NCBI GenBank assembly: GCA_900547805.1
Contig: URIE01000021.1
Coordinates: 1-21,538 of the forward strand
Reading direction: 5' to 3'
DNA length: 21,538 nt
Source: an uncultured Collinsella sp.
GTDB lineage: Bacteria; Actinomycetota; Coriobacteriia; Coriobacteriales; Coriobacteriaceae
Position numbers and translations under genes: made by a program. Positions 6,716 through 14,688 of the stretch are shown here, one piece after another; position 1 is the stretch's first letter, and every line of letters begins with the position of its first letter. The notes under the pieces are model-generated. The model was given only the letters and a program-made list of their open reading frames with translations. It did not search any database and was not told where the DNA came from.

Positions 6716-8905
6716 ATGAAGAACATCCTGCATCTGTTTAAGCGCGATGTCCAAAACGTGTCTCGCTCCGTGATCGGCTTGGTTGTCGTGATGGGCCTCA
6801 TTATCGTACCGTGTCTGTACGCGTGGTTTAACATCGCCGGCAGCTGGGATCCGTACGGCAACACCGGCAATCTTAAGATCGCCGTGGTCAACACCGATGA
6901 GGGTTACGAGAGCGATTTGATCCCCGTCGAGGTTAACGTGGGCGAAAACGTGACCGCCACCCTACGCGGCAACGAGAGCTTCGATTGGGTTGTGCTCAAC
7001 AATCGCGAAAAGGCTATCGAGGGCGTTAAGTCGGGCGCGTACTATGCTGCCGTCGTTATCCCCAAAACGTTTAGCGCTGACATGATGACGCTTTTCTCGA
7101 CCGACGTGAAACACGCCGATATCGAGTTTTACGAGAACCAGAAGGCCAACGCCATTGCGCAGATCGTGACCGAGAAGGGTTCGAGTGCCGTTCAGAGCCA
7201 GGTTAACGAAACTTTTACCGAGACCATTACGAGCATCGGTCTTAAGACGGTGTCCAGCCTGCTCGATTACATGAGCACCGACCAGGTCAGCAACTTTATC
7301 GCCAACCTGTCCTCGACGCTTGGCGATTCGATTGAGGACCTGCGAGACGTTCAGGCAAATGCTTCGTCGCTGGCGGGCATTTTGAGCTCCACGTCCGATT
7401 CGCTGACGTCGGCGAGCGGCATGCTCAAGCAGACCGGTGCCGTCGATGAGTCGACAAAGCAGCTCATGGAACATGCCAAAAGCGGCATCGATGATTCCAA
7501 AGAAGCGCTTAAGGCGGCAAACGATGCCATCGATGCCGCAATCGATGGAAGTGCGGGTTCGTTCGACAATGTGTCTGCCGAGCTCGCGAAGGCGTTCGAC
7601 ACCGCAAACCAGCATGTCGACCTTACGGTGTCCCAACTCAACGATGCCGCTGCGGCCCTCAATGCGCGCGCCAAGGATATCGATGCGATGGCCGATCAGC
7701 TCCGCAGCCTTGCCGACCAGGTGAGCGATGAGAATTTGAAGGACGGCCTCAAGTCCGCCGCGACGTCGCTGGGCAGAATCGCCGTTGAGTACCGCAACAA
7801 TGCCAAGGATCTGGCGGCTACCGCGAAGTCTCTCTCCGATAGCATGGCCGAGGTCAACAACTTGCGTGCCGAGGTCGATCAGGCCATCGCTGATGCCAAG
7901 GCCGGCATCGCGGGTGCCAAATCCGATTACGATTCCACGTTCTCGGTTAAGGCCAAGGAGCTCAAGAAGACGGTTTCGGGCATTCTGGACTCGCTTGATG
8001 GCATCTCGGGCGACCTGGATAGCGCCGTAGGCGGCCTGACCGACGCATCCGGCTCGTTGGCGAAGGGCCTCTCCAAGGCCGCCAAGCTGGTCAACAAGGC
8101 TTCCGATCAGCTAGGTGAAGCGTCCGATAAGATCAGTGCGTTTAAGGATGAGCTCGATGGCGCCCTGATGTCGGACGACCTTGCCACGATCAAGACGATG
8201 ATTGGCAACGATCCCGAGGGTTTGGCCGTGTCGCTTTCCGGTCCCGTCGCGCTCGATCGCAAACCGGTCTATCCGATCCGCAACTACGGCTCGGCCATGG
8301 CGCCGTTCTACACGATTCTGTCGCTCTGGGTCGGCTCGATCGTGCTGGCGGCCATGATGAAGGTGTCGGTTGACGATGAGCTTATCAACGAGCTCATCCC
8401 CGTACGCCTACACGAGATCTACCTGGGTCGTTACTTGTTCTTTGGCGGTTTGGCTCTGCTGCAGGCAACGCTCGTGTGCGCGGGCGACATCCTGTTCTTT
8501 GGCATCCAGTGCGACAACCCGCTGCAGTTTGTGCTGGCGGGCTGGGTCGCGAGTCTCGTGTTCTCCAATATCGTCTACACGCTCACGGTTTCGTTTGGCG
8601 ATATCGGCAAGGCGCTCGCTGTCGTGCTGTTGGTCATGCAGGTCGGCGGTTCGGGCGGTACGTTCCCCATCGAGATGACCGGCCCTGTGTTCCAGGCGAT
8701 CTATCCGTTCCTGCCGTTTACCCATGGCATTAACGCCATGCATGCCGCCATGGCTGGCGCCTACCATATGGAGTACTGGGTTGAGCTGGGCATTCTGGCG
8801 AGCTATCTGATTCCGTCGCTGGCCCTGGGCGTCGTCTTCCGCCGTCCGGTCATCAAAGCCAACGACTGGATCATCGAAAAACTGGAGTCAACCAAATTGA
8901 TTTAG
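6716..8905 (+). CDS. YhgE/Pip domain membrane protein, short form
   Basis: A 729-residue paralogue of the preceding protein. It has the same opening (LFKRDVQNV, one membrane segment at about 17-37, then CLYAWFNIAGSWDPYGNT), the same extracytoplasmic domain with YYAAVVIPKTFS, and a helical middle part (about 170-500) rich in Ala/Asp/Ser/Lys. The C-terminal membrane domain (about 525-715) begins PVYPIRNYGSAMAPFYTILSLWVGS and includes GGSGGTFPIEM and PFLPFTHGIN. It ends close to the last membrane helix, without the two extra helices and tail of its neighbour. ATG 6716 follows the upstream TAA with no gap and has a consensus ribosome site. Tandem paralogues of different length suggest a heteromeric membrane complex with paired extracytoplasmic coiled coils; that is inference. 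The two may act in cell-envelope export or surface assembly, but no substrate is indicated. Confidence 0.88.
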   Translation: MKNILHLFKRDVQNVSRSVIGLVVVMGLIIVPCLYAWFNIAGSWDPYGNTGNLKIAVVNTDEGYESDLIPVEVNVGENVTATLRGNESFDWVVLNNREKAIEGVKSGAYYAAVVIPKTFSADMMTLFSTDVKHADIEFYENQKANAIAQIVTEKGSSAVQSQVNETFTETITSIGLKTVSSLLDYMSTDQVSNFIANLSSTLGDSIEDLRDVQANASSLAGILSSTSDSLTSASGMLKQTGAVDESTKQLMEHAKSGIDDSKEALKAANDAIDAAIDGSAGSFDNVSAELAKAFDTANQHVDLTVSQLNDAAAALNARAKDIDAMADQLRSLADQVSDENLKDGLKSAATSLGRIAVEYRNNAKDLAATAKSLSDSMAEVNNLRAEVDQAIADAKAGIAGAKSDYDSTFSVKAKELKKTVSGILDSLDGISGDLDSAVGGLTDASGSLAKGLSKAAKLVNKASDQLGEASDKISAFKDELDGALMSDDLATIKTMIGNDPEGLAVSLSGPVALDRKPVYPIRNYGSAMAPFYTILSLWVGSIVLAAMMKVSVDDELINELIPVRLHEIYLGRYLFFGGLALLQATLVCAGDILFFGIQCDNPLQFVLAGWVASLVFSNIVYTLTVSFGDIGKALAVVLLVMQVGGSGGTFPIEMTGPVFQAIYPFLPFTHGINAMHAAMAGAYHMEYWVELGILASYLIPSLALGVVFRRPVIKANDWIIEKLESTKLI

Positions 8906-9000
8906 TTCAGACACGTAAACGCTGTCAGAACATCGAGGCCTTCCAGTTTTACACTTTATTATGCTGGATTGCGATGCAACGCCGGTTGTTGCTACAGTAG

Positions 9001-9035
9001 CGGGGCGTGCCGGGGGTCCGGTGCGCCCCGTTTTT
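9001..9035 (+). terminator. 13-bp GC-rich hairpin with T5 between the YhgE/Pip pair and the DMT gene
   Basis: CGGGGCG (9001-9007) pairs with CGCCCCG (9024-9030), continuing inward through TGCCGG/CCGGTG (two G-T wobbles) to a GGGT loop, then TTTTT at 9031-9035. It is a strong + strand intrinsic terminator 95 nt after the YhgE/Pip stop and 71 nt before the DMT start. TACAGT just upstream (8993-8998) resembles a -10, so a leader-attenuator reading is possible but weaker. Confidence 0.85.
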
Positions 9036-9106
9036 ATTTGACCATGAGGCGGCACGCAGCCATACGCGTGCGGACACCACGCCCAGTTTGAGTGTGAGGA
9101 TGTTCC

Positions 9107-10090
9107 ATGGCCCAATACGCTGCCAACGAAATCGAAAACATGCCCGATAGCCCTGTTGCTCGCGATGACCTGGGTGCGGGCGGCACCTCCCGTGGCGCCG
9201 GTGCTCGCTCGCCGCTGTTCTGGAAAGTTCTACTGCTTTCGGTGGCGATTATCTGGGGCTACTCCTTTACCACTATGAAGGACGCGCTCGACACCATCCC
9301 GGTGTTCGAACTGCTCTATGTTCGCTTTCTTCCCGCAGCGCTGGTCATGTTTGTTATCTTTCGCAAGCGCATCGCCGCCCACCTTAACGCTCGCAATCTG
9401 ATTGTTGGTCTGAGCATGGGCGCGCTCATGTGGGCAGCCTATGCCTTGCAGACGGTCGGTCTGGCTCAGACCACGGCGGGTAAGAACGCTTTTTTGACGG
9501 GCACCTATTGCATTCTGGTCCCGTTTGCAAGCTATGTCCTGAGCGGTGAAAAGCTTACCCGGTATAACCTGGGTGCAGCGTTGTTGTGCCTGGCGGGTAT
9601 TGGCCTGGTAGCGCTCGATAGCGTCGAGTTCAATGCCGGCGATGTTATTACCTTGGGCGGCGCGATCTTCTTCGCCATCCAGATGGCGGTGACCGCCAAG
9701 TACGGTCGCAAAATGGACATCAACGTCATCACGTTTTGGATGTTTGTGGGCAATGGCGTCTTGAGCCTTATCTCGTCGCTGCTATTCGAGACCCAAGCGC
9801 CTCTGTCCGTGTGGACCCCGAGCTTTATCGGCGTGATGGCCTTTCTCTCGGTGGGCTGCACGTGCGTGGCGCTGCTCATCCAAAACGTCGGCTTGGCGCA
9901 CGTTCCGGCCTCGACGGGTTCATTGCTCCTATCGATGGAGTCCCCTTCGGGCGTGTTGTTTTCGGTGCTGCTGATGGGGGAGGCGCTTACCTCGCGTCTG
10001 CTCGCCGGCTTCGTCCTCATCTTCTTGTCGATCGTCTTGAGCGAGACACATTTCGATTTTTTGCGCCGAAATAATTGCGCGCAATTGTAA
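9107..10090 (+). CDS. EamA/DMT family transporter (probable metabolite or amino-acid exporter)
   Basis: A 327-residue protein with about ten hydrophobic segments arranged as two EamA repeats. Repeat 1 begins near residue 40 (LLLSVAIIWGYSFTTMKDAL) with the family's 'hWG..F' motif and contains LYVRFLPAALVMF. It ends with LTGTYCILVPFASYVLSGEKLTRYNLGAALLCLAGIGL. Repeat 2 starts near 185 and ends with VALLIQNVGLAHVPASTGSLLLSMESPSGVLFSVLLMGEALT, another clear EamA signature. The first 35 residues are a hydrophilic cytoplasmic leader. GAGGA at 9096-9100, 6 nt before ATG, supports the start. Terminators on both sides make it monocistronic. DMT transporters of this type usually export amino acids or other small metabolites; the substrate is not predictable. 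Confidence 0.9.
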   Translation: MAQYAANEIENMPDSPVARDDLGAGGTSRGAGARSPLFWKVLLLSVAIIWGYSFTTMKDALDTIPVFELLYVRFLPAALVMFVIFRKRIAAHLNARNLIVGLSMGALMWAAYALQTVGLAQTTAGKNAFLTGTYCILVPFASYVLSGEKLTRYNLGAALLCLAGIGLVALDSVEFNAGDVITLGGAIFFAIQMAVTAKYGRKMDINVITFWMFVGNGVLSLISSLLFETQAPLSVWTPSFIGVMAFLSVGCTCVALLIQNVGLAHVPASTGSLLLSMESPSGVLFSVLLMGEALTSRLLAGFVLIFLSIVLSETHFDFLRRNNCAQL

Positions 10091-10101
10091 ACAACTTGTT
10101 G

Positions 10102-10128
10102 CGCCGCCCTTCTGGGGCGGCGTTTTTT
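10102..10128 (+). terminator. Intrinsic terminator of the DMT transporter gene
   Basis: CGCCGCCC (10102-10109) pairs perfectly with GGGCGGCG (10115-10122) around a 5-nt loop, followed by six T residues (10123-10128). It lies 11 nt after the stop codon. Confidence 0.92.
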
Positions 10129-10206
10129 ATGTAACGCCCTTACAGTTATGCCTTGCACTTTAGACCATCAAAGTGTTTGCTGCACAAATAATACTGGAGG
10201 GCATTT

Positions 10207-11505
10207 ATGGCACCAGCTCAGTCCGATTTTCAACCGCAACCAGCGCCCAAGGCTACCCAAGCAGCGCAAGCCGCTATCGGTGACGGTCTTGTTGCCGAGG
10301 CTCAAGCTTTTGCCGACAAGCTTGCTGCGTGGCGCCACGACCTGCACCAGACGCCTGAGTTGGGCAATCGCCTTCCGCAAACCTCTGCGTATATCCAAGC
10401 GCGCCTGACCGAGATGGACATCCCGTTTGCCACGCTCGTCGATGGTTCCTGTGTTGCGGGCCTTGTCGGTGCCGGTGCCGCCGCGGCCCAGGGCAATGGC
10501 GTCTGCACGGACGAACAGGCCGGAACGGTCATTATGCTGCGTGGCGACATGGATGCCCTGCCCGTTGTCGAGGAATCGGGCGAGCCTTTCGCTTCCACCA
10601 ACGGCTGCATGCACGCTTGTGGCCACGATATGCATGCGACGGCGCTGCTCGGCGCGGCCCGTTTGCTCAAGGCCCGCGAGTCCGAGCTTGTCGACGCTAA
10701 CGCCACAGTTAAGTTGCTGTTCCAGCCGGGCGAGGAAACCTTTGAGGGTGCCCGCGCCGCCATCGCCGACGGTCTGCTGCAGAACCCGCGTCCCCAGGCC
10801 GCCTTTGCCATGCATGTCAATAGCCAGTCGCCGCTTGGCCTGGTGCTCTATGGGAGTCCGGCGCTCTCGGGCGTGTACGGTTTCCGCATCACGCTGCAGG
10901 GCAAGGGTGGCCATGGCTCGAGCCCCGAGATCTGCATCGACCCCATCACGGCCGGCGTCCACGTGCACCTGGCGCTCCAGGAGCTTATCGCCCGCGAGGT
11001 GCCGGCGGCCAAGGAAGTCGCACTTACCGTTGGTAAGTTTGCTGGCGGCTTGGCGGCCAACGTCATCCCCGACACCTGCGTGCTCGAGGGAACGCTGCGC
11101 GGCTTTGATGTCGAGCTCATGGCTCATCTCAAGGAGCGTATCGCTGAGGTCGTCAACGGCATTGCCGCAACGTATCGTACGCCGGCGACCATCGAGACGC
11201 TTTCGGATGTTCCGCCGCTTGTACTCGACAGCGATATGACTCAGGCGTCGCTTGGCTACGTGGGCGCAGTGCTGCCCAAGGCGGCTTTCCTGCCGCTTTT
11301 CCATGCCATGGCGAGTGAGGACTTCGCGCTTATCTCGAGCGAGATCCCGAGTGCGTACTTTACGGTGGGCGCGGCCGTGACCGATACGGACGAGCATTTT
11401 GCCCAGCACCATCCCAAGGCGCGCTTTAACGATGCCGAGCTGCCGCTCGGTGCCGCGGCCTATGCCGCCGTCGCTCTCGGATACATTGCGGACCACAAGG
11501 AGTAA
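10207..11505 (+). CDS. M20D family amidohydrolase (N-acyl-amino-acid / hippurate hydrolase type)
   Basis: A 432-residue cytosolic zinc-type amidohydrolase that would release an amino acid from an N-acyl conjugate or a related amide. Motifs in order: LHQTPELG at 46-53, RGDMDALPV at 112-120, MHACGHDMHATALLGAARLL at 135-154 (C138 and H140 are metal ligands), FQPGEE at 172-177 (catalytic and metal Glu), AMHV at 201-204, the dimerisation or lid domain starting LQGKGGHGSSP (230-240), and FHAMASEDFA at 365-374. Length is usual for the family (about 380-430), with a slightly long N-terminus. GGAGGG at 10196-10201, 5 nt before ATG, fixes the start. The following MFS gene starts 3 nt after its stop, so transport and hydrolysis are likely coupled. 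Exact substrate unknown; peptidase-like or IAA-conjugate-like activities are alternatives within the family. Confidence 0.92.
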   Translation: MAPAQSDFQPQPAPKATQAAQAAIGDGLVAEAQAFADKLAAWRHDLHQTPELGNRLPQTSAYIQARLTEMDIPFATLVDGSCVAGLVGAGAAAAQGNGVCTDEQAGTVIMLRGDMDALPVVEESGEPFASTNGCMHACGHDMHATALLGAARLLKARESELVDANATVKLLFQPGEETFEGARAAIADGLLQNPRPQAAFAMHVNSQSPLGLVLYGSPALSGVYGFRITLQGKGGHGSSPEICIDPITAGVHVHLALQELIAREVPAAKEVALTVGKFAGGLAANVIPDTCVLEGTLRGFDVELMAHLKERIAEVVNGIAATYRTPATIETLSDVPPLVLDSDMTQASLGYVGAVLPKAAFLPLFHAMASEDFALISSEIPSAYFTVGAAVTDTDEHFAQHHPKARFNDAELPLGAAAYAAVALGYIADHKE

Positions 11506-11508
11506 TCC

Positions 11509-12813
11509 ATGTCCCAGCAACGTAATTTTTTCCCCGGCTGGCTCGTGGTGGTCTCCGGCTTTGTGATCATGGCCACGTGCTACACAATTTTCGTCAACTG
11601 CATGAGCCTGTTCCAGCCGCTGATCGTCAGCGACCTGGGCATTTCCCTTGCGCAGTACAACATCTCCAACGCTATCTCCACCGTGGTGAGCGTCGTGGGT
11701 TCGCTCGTTATCGGCCATGTTGCCGATAAGGTGAGTGGCCGCGTATTGGGCTCGCTCACCGTTATCGCCACCTCGGCGGTGCTCGCGGGCATGAGCTTTG
11801 TGGGCGAGCTGTGGCAGGTCTACGTGCTCTTTGCCGTTTCTGGCTGCTTCGCTGTGGCCTCGACCCGCCTGCTCATTAGCCTGGTGACCGCCAACTGGTT
11901 TACGGCCAAGCGAGGCCTTGCCATTTCCATCGCACTTTCGGGTTCGGGCTTTGGCGGCGCTATTCTGTCTCCCATCGTGAGCTCGCTTATCGTGAGCGTT
12001 GGCTGGCGTTCCGCCTTCCTGGTACTCGCTGCCGTCTGCATGGTGGCGGCGCTGCCCATCACGGCCTACTCCTTCCGCACCAAGCCTTCTGAGATCGGCC
12101 TTAAGCCGCTCGGCGAGAACCCGGGCGATCCGTCCGTCTCGACGGCTGGCGACAAGGACGAGCACACGGCGCCCGAGGTTAGCGTCGGCTGGTCGCGCAT
12201 TAAGAAGAGCCCGGCGTTTTGGCTGCTCGTCGTTGCCTTCCTCTTTATGGGCTTGGTCAATGGCGCCATCCTGCCCAACCAGGTTACCAACATGACGAGC
12301 GTTACCGTCAACGGCGCCAAGATCGTCACGGGCGGCCACGATCCCATGTGGGCAGGTACCGTGCTTTCGGCCTATATGGTCACCGTCGTTATCGCCAAAA
12401 TTTCGCTCGGTGCGATCTATGACCGCTTTGGCCTGCGCTTTGGCAATATCCTTGGCTCCGTTGCGTGCATTATCGCCTGCGTGGCGCTGTGCTTCCCGAC
12501 GACGGACTTCGGTCCTATTGTCGCCGCTGTGAGCTTTGGTATCGGAACGTGCATGGGCACCATCACGCCTACCATCGCCGCGTCCAAGCAGTTTGGCATG
12601 GCCGACCTCGGCAAGGTCACGGGCACCATCACCTCGCTCGAGATGGTCGGCGGCACCGTGGGCGCCATTGTCTCGGGCGTGCTGTTCGATGCCACGGGCT
12701 CCTTTGCGAGCACCTGGATCGTGTGCTTGGTGTGTTCTGTGGCCATGCTCGTATTCCTGCTGGCCTCGGAGCCCATCGCCGCCAAGCTGCGCGCAAGCGT
12801 GGCGGGGGAGTAG
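11509..12813 (+). CDS. MFS transporter (OFA-like), paired with the amidohydrolase
   Basis: A 434-residue major facilitator with twelve predicted membrane segments and a hydrophilic central loop (about 185-235, SFRTKPSEIGLKPLGE). The opening FFPGWLVVVSGFVIM resembles OFA/monocarboxylate-type carriers, and a VADKVSGR segment after helix 2 matches the 'G-x-x-x-D-R' motif position. The second half repeats the pattern at IYDRFGLRFG. It starts at ATG 11509, 3 nt after the amidohydrolase stop, with a GGAGTAATCC ribosome site overlapping that stop. This layout points to uptake of the amide substrate or export of a product. The direction and substrate cannot be read from the sequence. Confidence 0.88.
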   Translation: MSQQRNFFPGWLVVVSGFVIMATCYTIFVNCMSLFQPLIVSDLGISLAQYNISNAISTVVSVVGSLVIGHVADKVSGRVLGSLTVIATSAVLAGMSFVGELWQVYVLFAVSGCFAVASTRLLISLVTANWFTAKRGLAISIALSGSGFGGAILSPIVSSLIVSVGWRSAFLVLAAVCMVAALPITAYSFRTKPSEIGLKPLGENPGDPSVSTAGDKDEHTAPEVSVGWSRIKKSPAFWLLVVAFLFMGLVNGAILPNQVTNMTSVTVNGAKIVTGGHDPMWAGTVLSAYMVTVVIAKISLGAIYDRFGLRFGNILGSVACIIACVALCFPTTDFGPIVAAVSFGIGTCMGTITPTIAASKQFGMADLGKVTGTITSLEMVGGTVGAIVSGVLFDATGSFASTWIVCLVCSVAMLVFLLASEPIAAKLRASVAGE

Positions 12814-12848
12814 ACGTCCGTCGCTCTTTTCTGTTCGCCCCGTACTGT

Positions 12849-12912
12849 CCGTGGCCGTCTTGGAAGCCGAATGGATGCTCGTACCGTCATTCGGTTTCCA
12901 AGGCGGCCACGG
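12849..12912. repeat. Hairpin 1 of 3 between the MFS gene and hisS (23-25 bp arms)
   Basis: The left arm 12851-12873 pairs with the right arm 12888-12910 over 23 positions, and CC/GG extends the stem by two. The only deviations are a U-G and a G-U wobble if transcribed from the + strand. The loop is 14 nt. There is no T-tract, so it is not a standard terminator. The wobbles favour an RNA read from the + strand, i.e. downstream of the MFS gene. Confidence 0.75.
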
Positions 12913-12921
12913 GCCTACGAA

Positions 12922-12985
12922 TGATCCGTTTTCCTCCGTCCCCAAGGGATCACGTGATCCGAAGGGGACGGAGGAAAACGGATCA
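12922..12985. repeat. Hairpin 2 of 3: 64-nt near-perfect palindrome
   Basis: Arms 12922-12943 and 12964-12985 are perfect reverse complements over 22 bp. The 20 nt between them are themselves mostly palindromic, centred on GGATCACGTGATCC, with only three adjacent pairs mismatched. The left arm shares 20 identical bases (12933-12952) with the palindrome behind htpG (3739-3758), so this belongs to a repeat family. Confidence 0.85.
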
Positions 12986-12990
12986 CATGC

Positions 12991-13052
12991 CGCGGCGGCG
13001 CGCCTGGCCGAACGAGTCCCCATACCCTCGTTCGGTCAGACGCGCCGCCGCG
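12991..13052. repeat. Hairpin 3 of 3: GC-rich 26-bp stem just upstream of the hisS promoter
   Basis: The left arm 12991-13016 and right arm 13027-13052 match as reverse complements at 24 of 26 positions, including a perfect 12-bp GC stem (CGCGGCGGCGCG). The loop is 10 nt. The right arm ends 17 nt before the TATAAT assigned to hisS, so it occupies the place of the -35 region. Confidence 0.8.
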
Positions 13053-13068
13053 TTGCTGCTTTGTGCCG

Positions 13069-13074
13069 TATAAT
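13069..13074 (+). promoter_or_regulatory. -10 element (TATAAT) of hisS
   Basis: A consensus TATAAT lies 42 nt before the hisS start. There is no recognisable -35: that position is taken by the right arm of the GC-rich hairpin ending at 13052. An activator or a relaxed -35 requirement would be needed. Confidence 0.5.
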
Positions 13075-13116
13075 GACCATTACCTATGACGCGATACAAA
13101 AGAAAGGTGTTTGCCC

Positions 13117-14430
13117 ATGCAGGCACAGAAGGCGGAGGGAACCCGCGACCTTATCGGCGCCGAGATGCGCGCCTGGCAAAAGATGCAGCAGATCGCTGCC
13201 GGCGTGTTCGAGCCGTTTGGCTTTAAGCCTATCGAGACGCCCGCGATCGAGCAGGTGGACGTGTTTGTCCACGGTATCGGCCAGTCGACCGACGTCGTGC
13301 GCAAGGAGATGTTCCGCGTCTTTAGCGGCGCCAACCTGGAGCGCGTCTTTACCGAGGGCACCGATACCAAGCTCAAACCCAAGCAGCGCTTGGCGCTTCG
13401 CCCCGAGGGCACGGCCGGCGTGGTGCGCGCCGTCGTGGAGAACAACCTGGTACCCCAGGGCTCCACGCCGTTTAAGGCCTACTATGCCGAGGCCATGTTC
13501 CGCGGCGAGCGTCCCCAGAAGGGCCGCCTGCGCCAGTTCCACCAGGTGGGCATCGAGTGGCTCGGCGCTCCCGATCCAGCGGCAGACGCCGAGTGCATCA
13601 TCATGCTCATGGAGTTCTACAAGCGCCTGGGCTTCGATCTTTCCAAGCTTCGTCTGCTCATCAACTCGATGGGTGACGCTCAGTGCCGTCCGGCTTACCG
13701 CGAGCAGGTTAAGCAGTTCATCCTCGATCACGCAGACGAGATGTGCGACGAGTGCCGCGAGCGCGCCGAGCTTAACCCGCTGCGTGCCTTCGACTGCAAG
13801 AACGACCATTGCCGCGAGATCATGGCCGAGGCTCCGCTGATGGGTGACAACCTGTGCGACGAGTGCCGCGAGCACTACGAGCAGGTCAAGCGCTATCTGG
13901 ATGCCGCCGGTATCGAGTATGTCGAGGATCCCACCTTGGTGCGCGGCCTGGACTACTACACCCGTACTGTCTTTGAGGTCGAGGCCCCTGGCGCCGGCGT
14001 CGGCTCCATCGGCGGCGGCGGCCGCTACGATGGCCTGGTCGAGCTCGAGGGTGGCAAGCCCACGGCGGGCGTCGGCTTTGCCGTCGGTTTTGAGCGCGCC
14101 ATGCTGGCCCTGCAGGCCTTTGGCAGCGATCTGGGTGCCGAGGAGGCCCCGTGCGTCTATGTCGCCAACGCCGGCAAGGAACTGCGCCAGAACGTCTTTG
14201 CCATTACGCAGGAGCTTCGCGCCGCAGGCATCGTGACCGAGGCCGACTATCAGGGCCGTTCGCTTAAGGCCCAGTTTAAACAGGCCGATAAGGTGGGCGC
14301 CAAGCTCATCCTGGTCCTGGGCGGCGACGAGCTTGCCGCCGGCAAGGTCAAGGTGCGCGACATGGAGAGCCACGAAGAGGTTCTTGCCGATCTGGCCAAC
14401 GTCGTCGAGGCGGTTCGCGAGCGCCTGTAG
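13117..14430 (+). CDS. hisS: Histidine-tRNA ligase
   Basis: A 437-residue class II aminoacyl-tRNA synthetase that charges tRNA-His. Motif 1 is in the segment 30-65 (FEPFGFKPIETPAIEQ). LRPEGTAGVVRA at 94-105 and EAMFRGERPQKGRLRQFHQ at 125-143 form motif 2, with the conserved Arg. The histidine A loop is RGLDYYTRTVFEV at 276-288, and GGGGRYDGL at 299-307 plus GVGFAVGFERAML (motif 3) follow. The anticodon-binding domain occupies about 345-437. A Cys-rich insertion (210-250, CDEC...DCKNDHC...CDEC) is as in many bacterial HisRS. ATG 13117 is chosen because AGAAAGG at 13101-13107 precedes it; an in-frame TTG at 13111 is too close to that site. No T-box was recognised upstream. Confidence 0.97.
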   Translation: MQAQKAEGTRDLIGAEMRAWQKMQQIAAGVFEPFGFKPIETPAIEQVDVFVHGIGQSTDVVRKEMFRVFSGANLERVFTEGTDTKLKPKQRLALRPEGTAGVVRAVVENNLVPQGSTPFKAYYAEAMFRGERPQKGRLRQFHQVGIEWLGAPDPAADAECIIMLMEFYKRLGFDLSKLRLLINSMGDAQCRPAYREQVKQFILDHADEMCDECRERAELNPLRAFDCKNDHCREIMAEAPLMGDNLCDECREHYEQVKRYLDAAGIEYVEDPTLVRGLDYYTRTVFEVEAPGAGVGSIGGGGRYDGLVELEGGKPTAGVGFAVGFERAMLALQAFGSDLGAEEAPCVYVANAGKELRQNVFAITQELRAAGIVTEADYQGRSLKAQFKQADKVGAKLILVLGGDELAAGKVKVRDMESHEEVLADLANVVEAVRERL

Positions 14431-14488
14431 CGCATGATTTTTGAGCTGAGGGTCTGCTAGCGTGCCCTGCTCACGGAGAGCGATTGTT

Positions 14489-14527
14489 ACGGGGGTGTTT
14501 CGCATTTATGCGGAATGCCCCCGTTTG
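14489..14527 (+). terminator. Terminator-like hairpin after hisS
   Basis: ACGGGGG at the left pairs with CCCCCGT at the right (ending 14524). The stem is continuous through three G-U wobbles to a CGCA/TGCG tip, giving about 16 bp, followed by TTTGTGT. It lies 58 nt after the hisS stop and separates it from ppc. Confidence 0.8.
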
Positions 14528-14584
14528 TGTATGCCGTCCACCGAGAAATACGACCATTTAGGGCAAAAACCCTTGCAATGCAGA

Positions 14585-14644
14585 AAATACTTTTGTGTGG
14601 TAAAGCGCAATCAGTGTCGAAAGTATTTCTCAAGCGCCTATAAT
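14585..14644 (+). promoter_or_regulatory. ppc promoter with a flanking inverted repeat
   Basis: A consensus TATAAT is at 14639-14644, 45 nt before the chosen ppc start. A perfect 9-bp inverted repeat, AAATACTTT (14585-14593) and AAAGTATTT (14620-14628), has its right arm over the -35 zone. Arm centres are 35 bp apart, so this could be a split operator or an activator site. The -35 itself is weak (TGTCGA/GTCGAA around 14615-14621). Confidence 0.5.
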
Positions 14645-14688
14645 GAATACCGCATGTTACGTGCATAGAAGGAGGAATGGGAGGAAAC

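Noticed and set aside
10168..13023. 951-codon minus-strand frame across the amidohydrolase and MFS genes
   Set aside because: It spans two clear + strand genes and the hairpin region; the translation is Arg/His/Gly-rich low complexity with no family signature.
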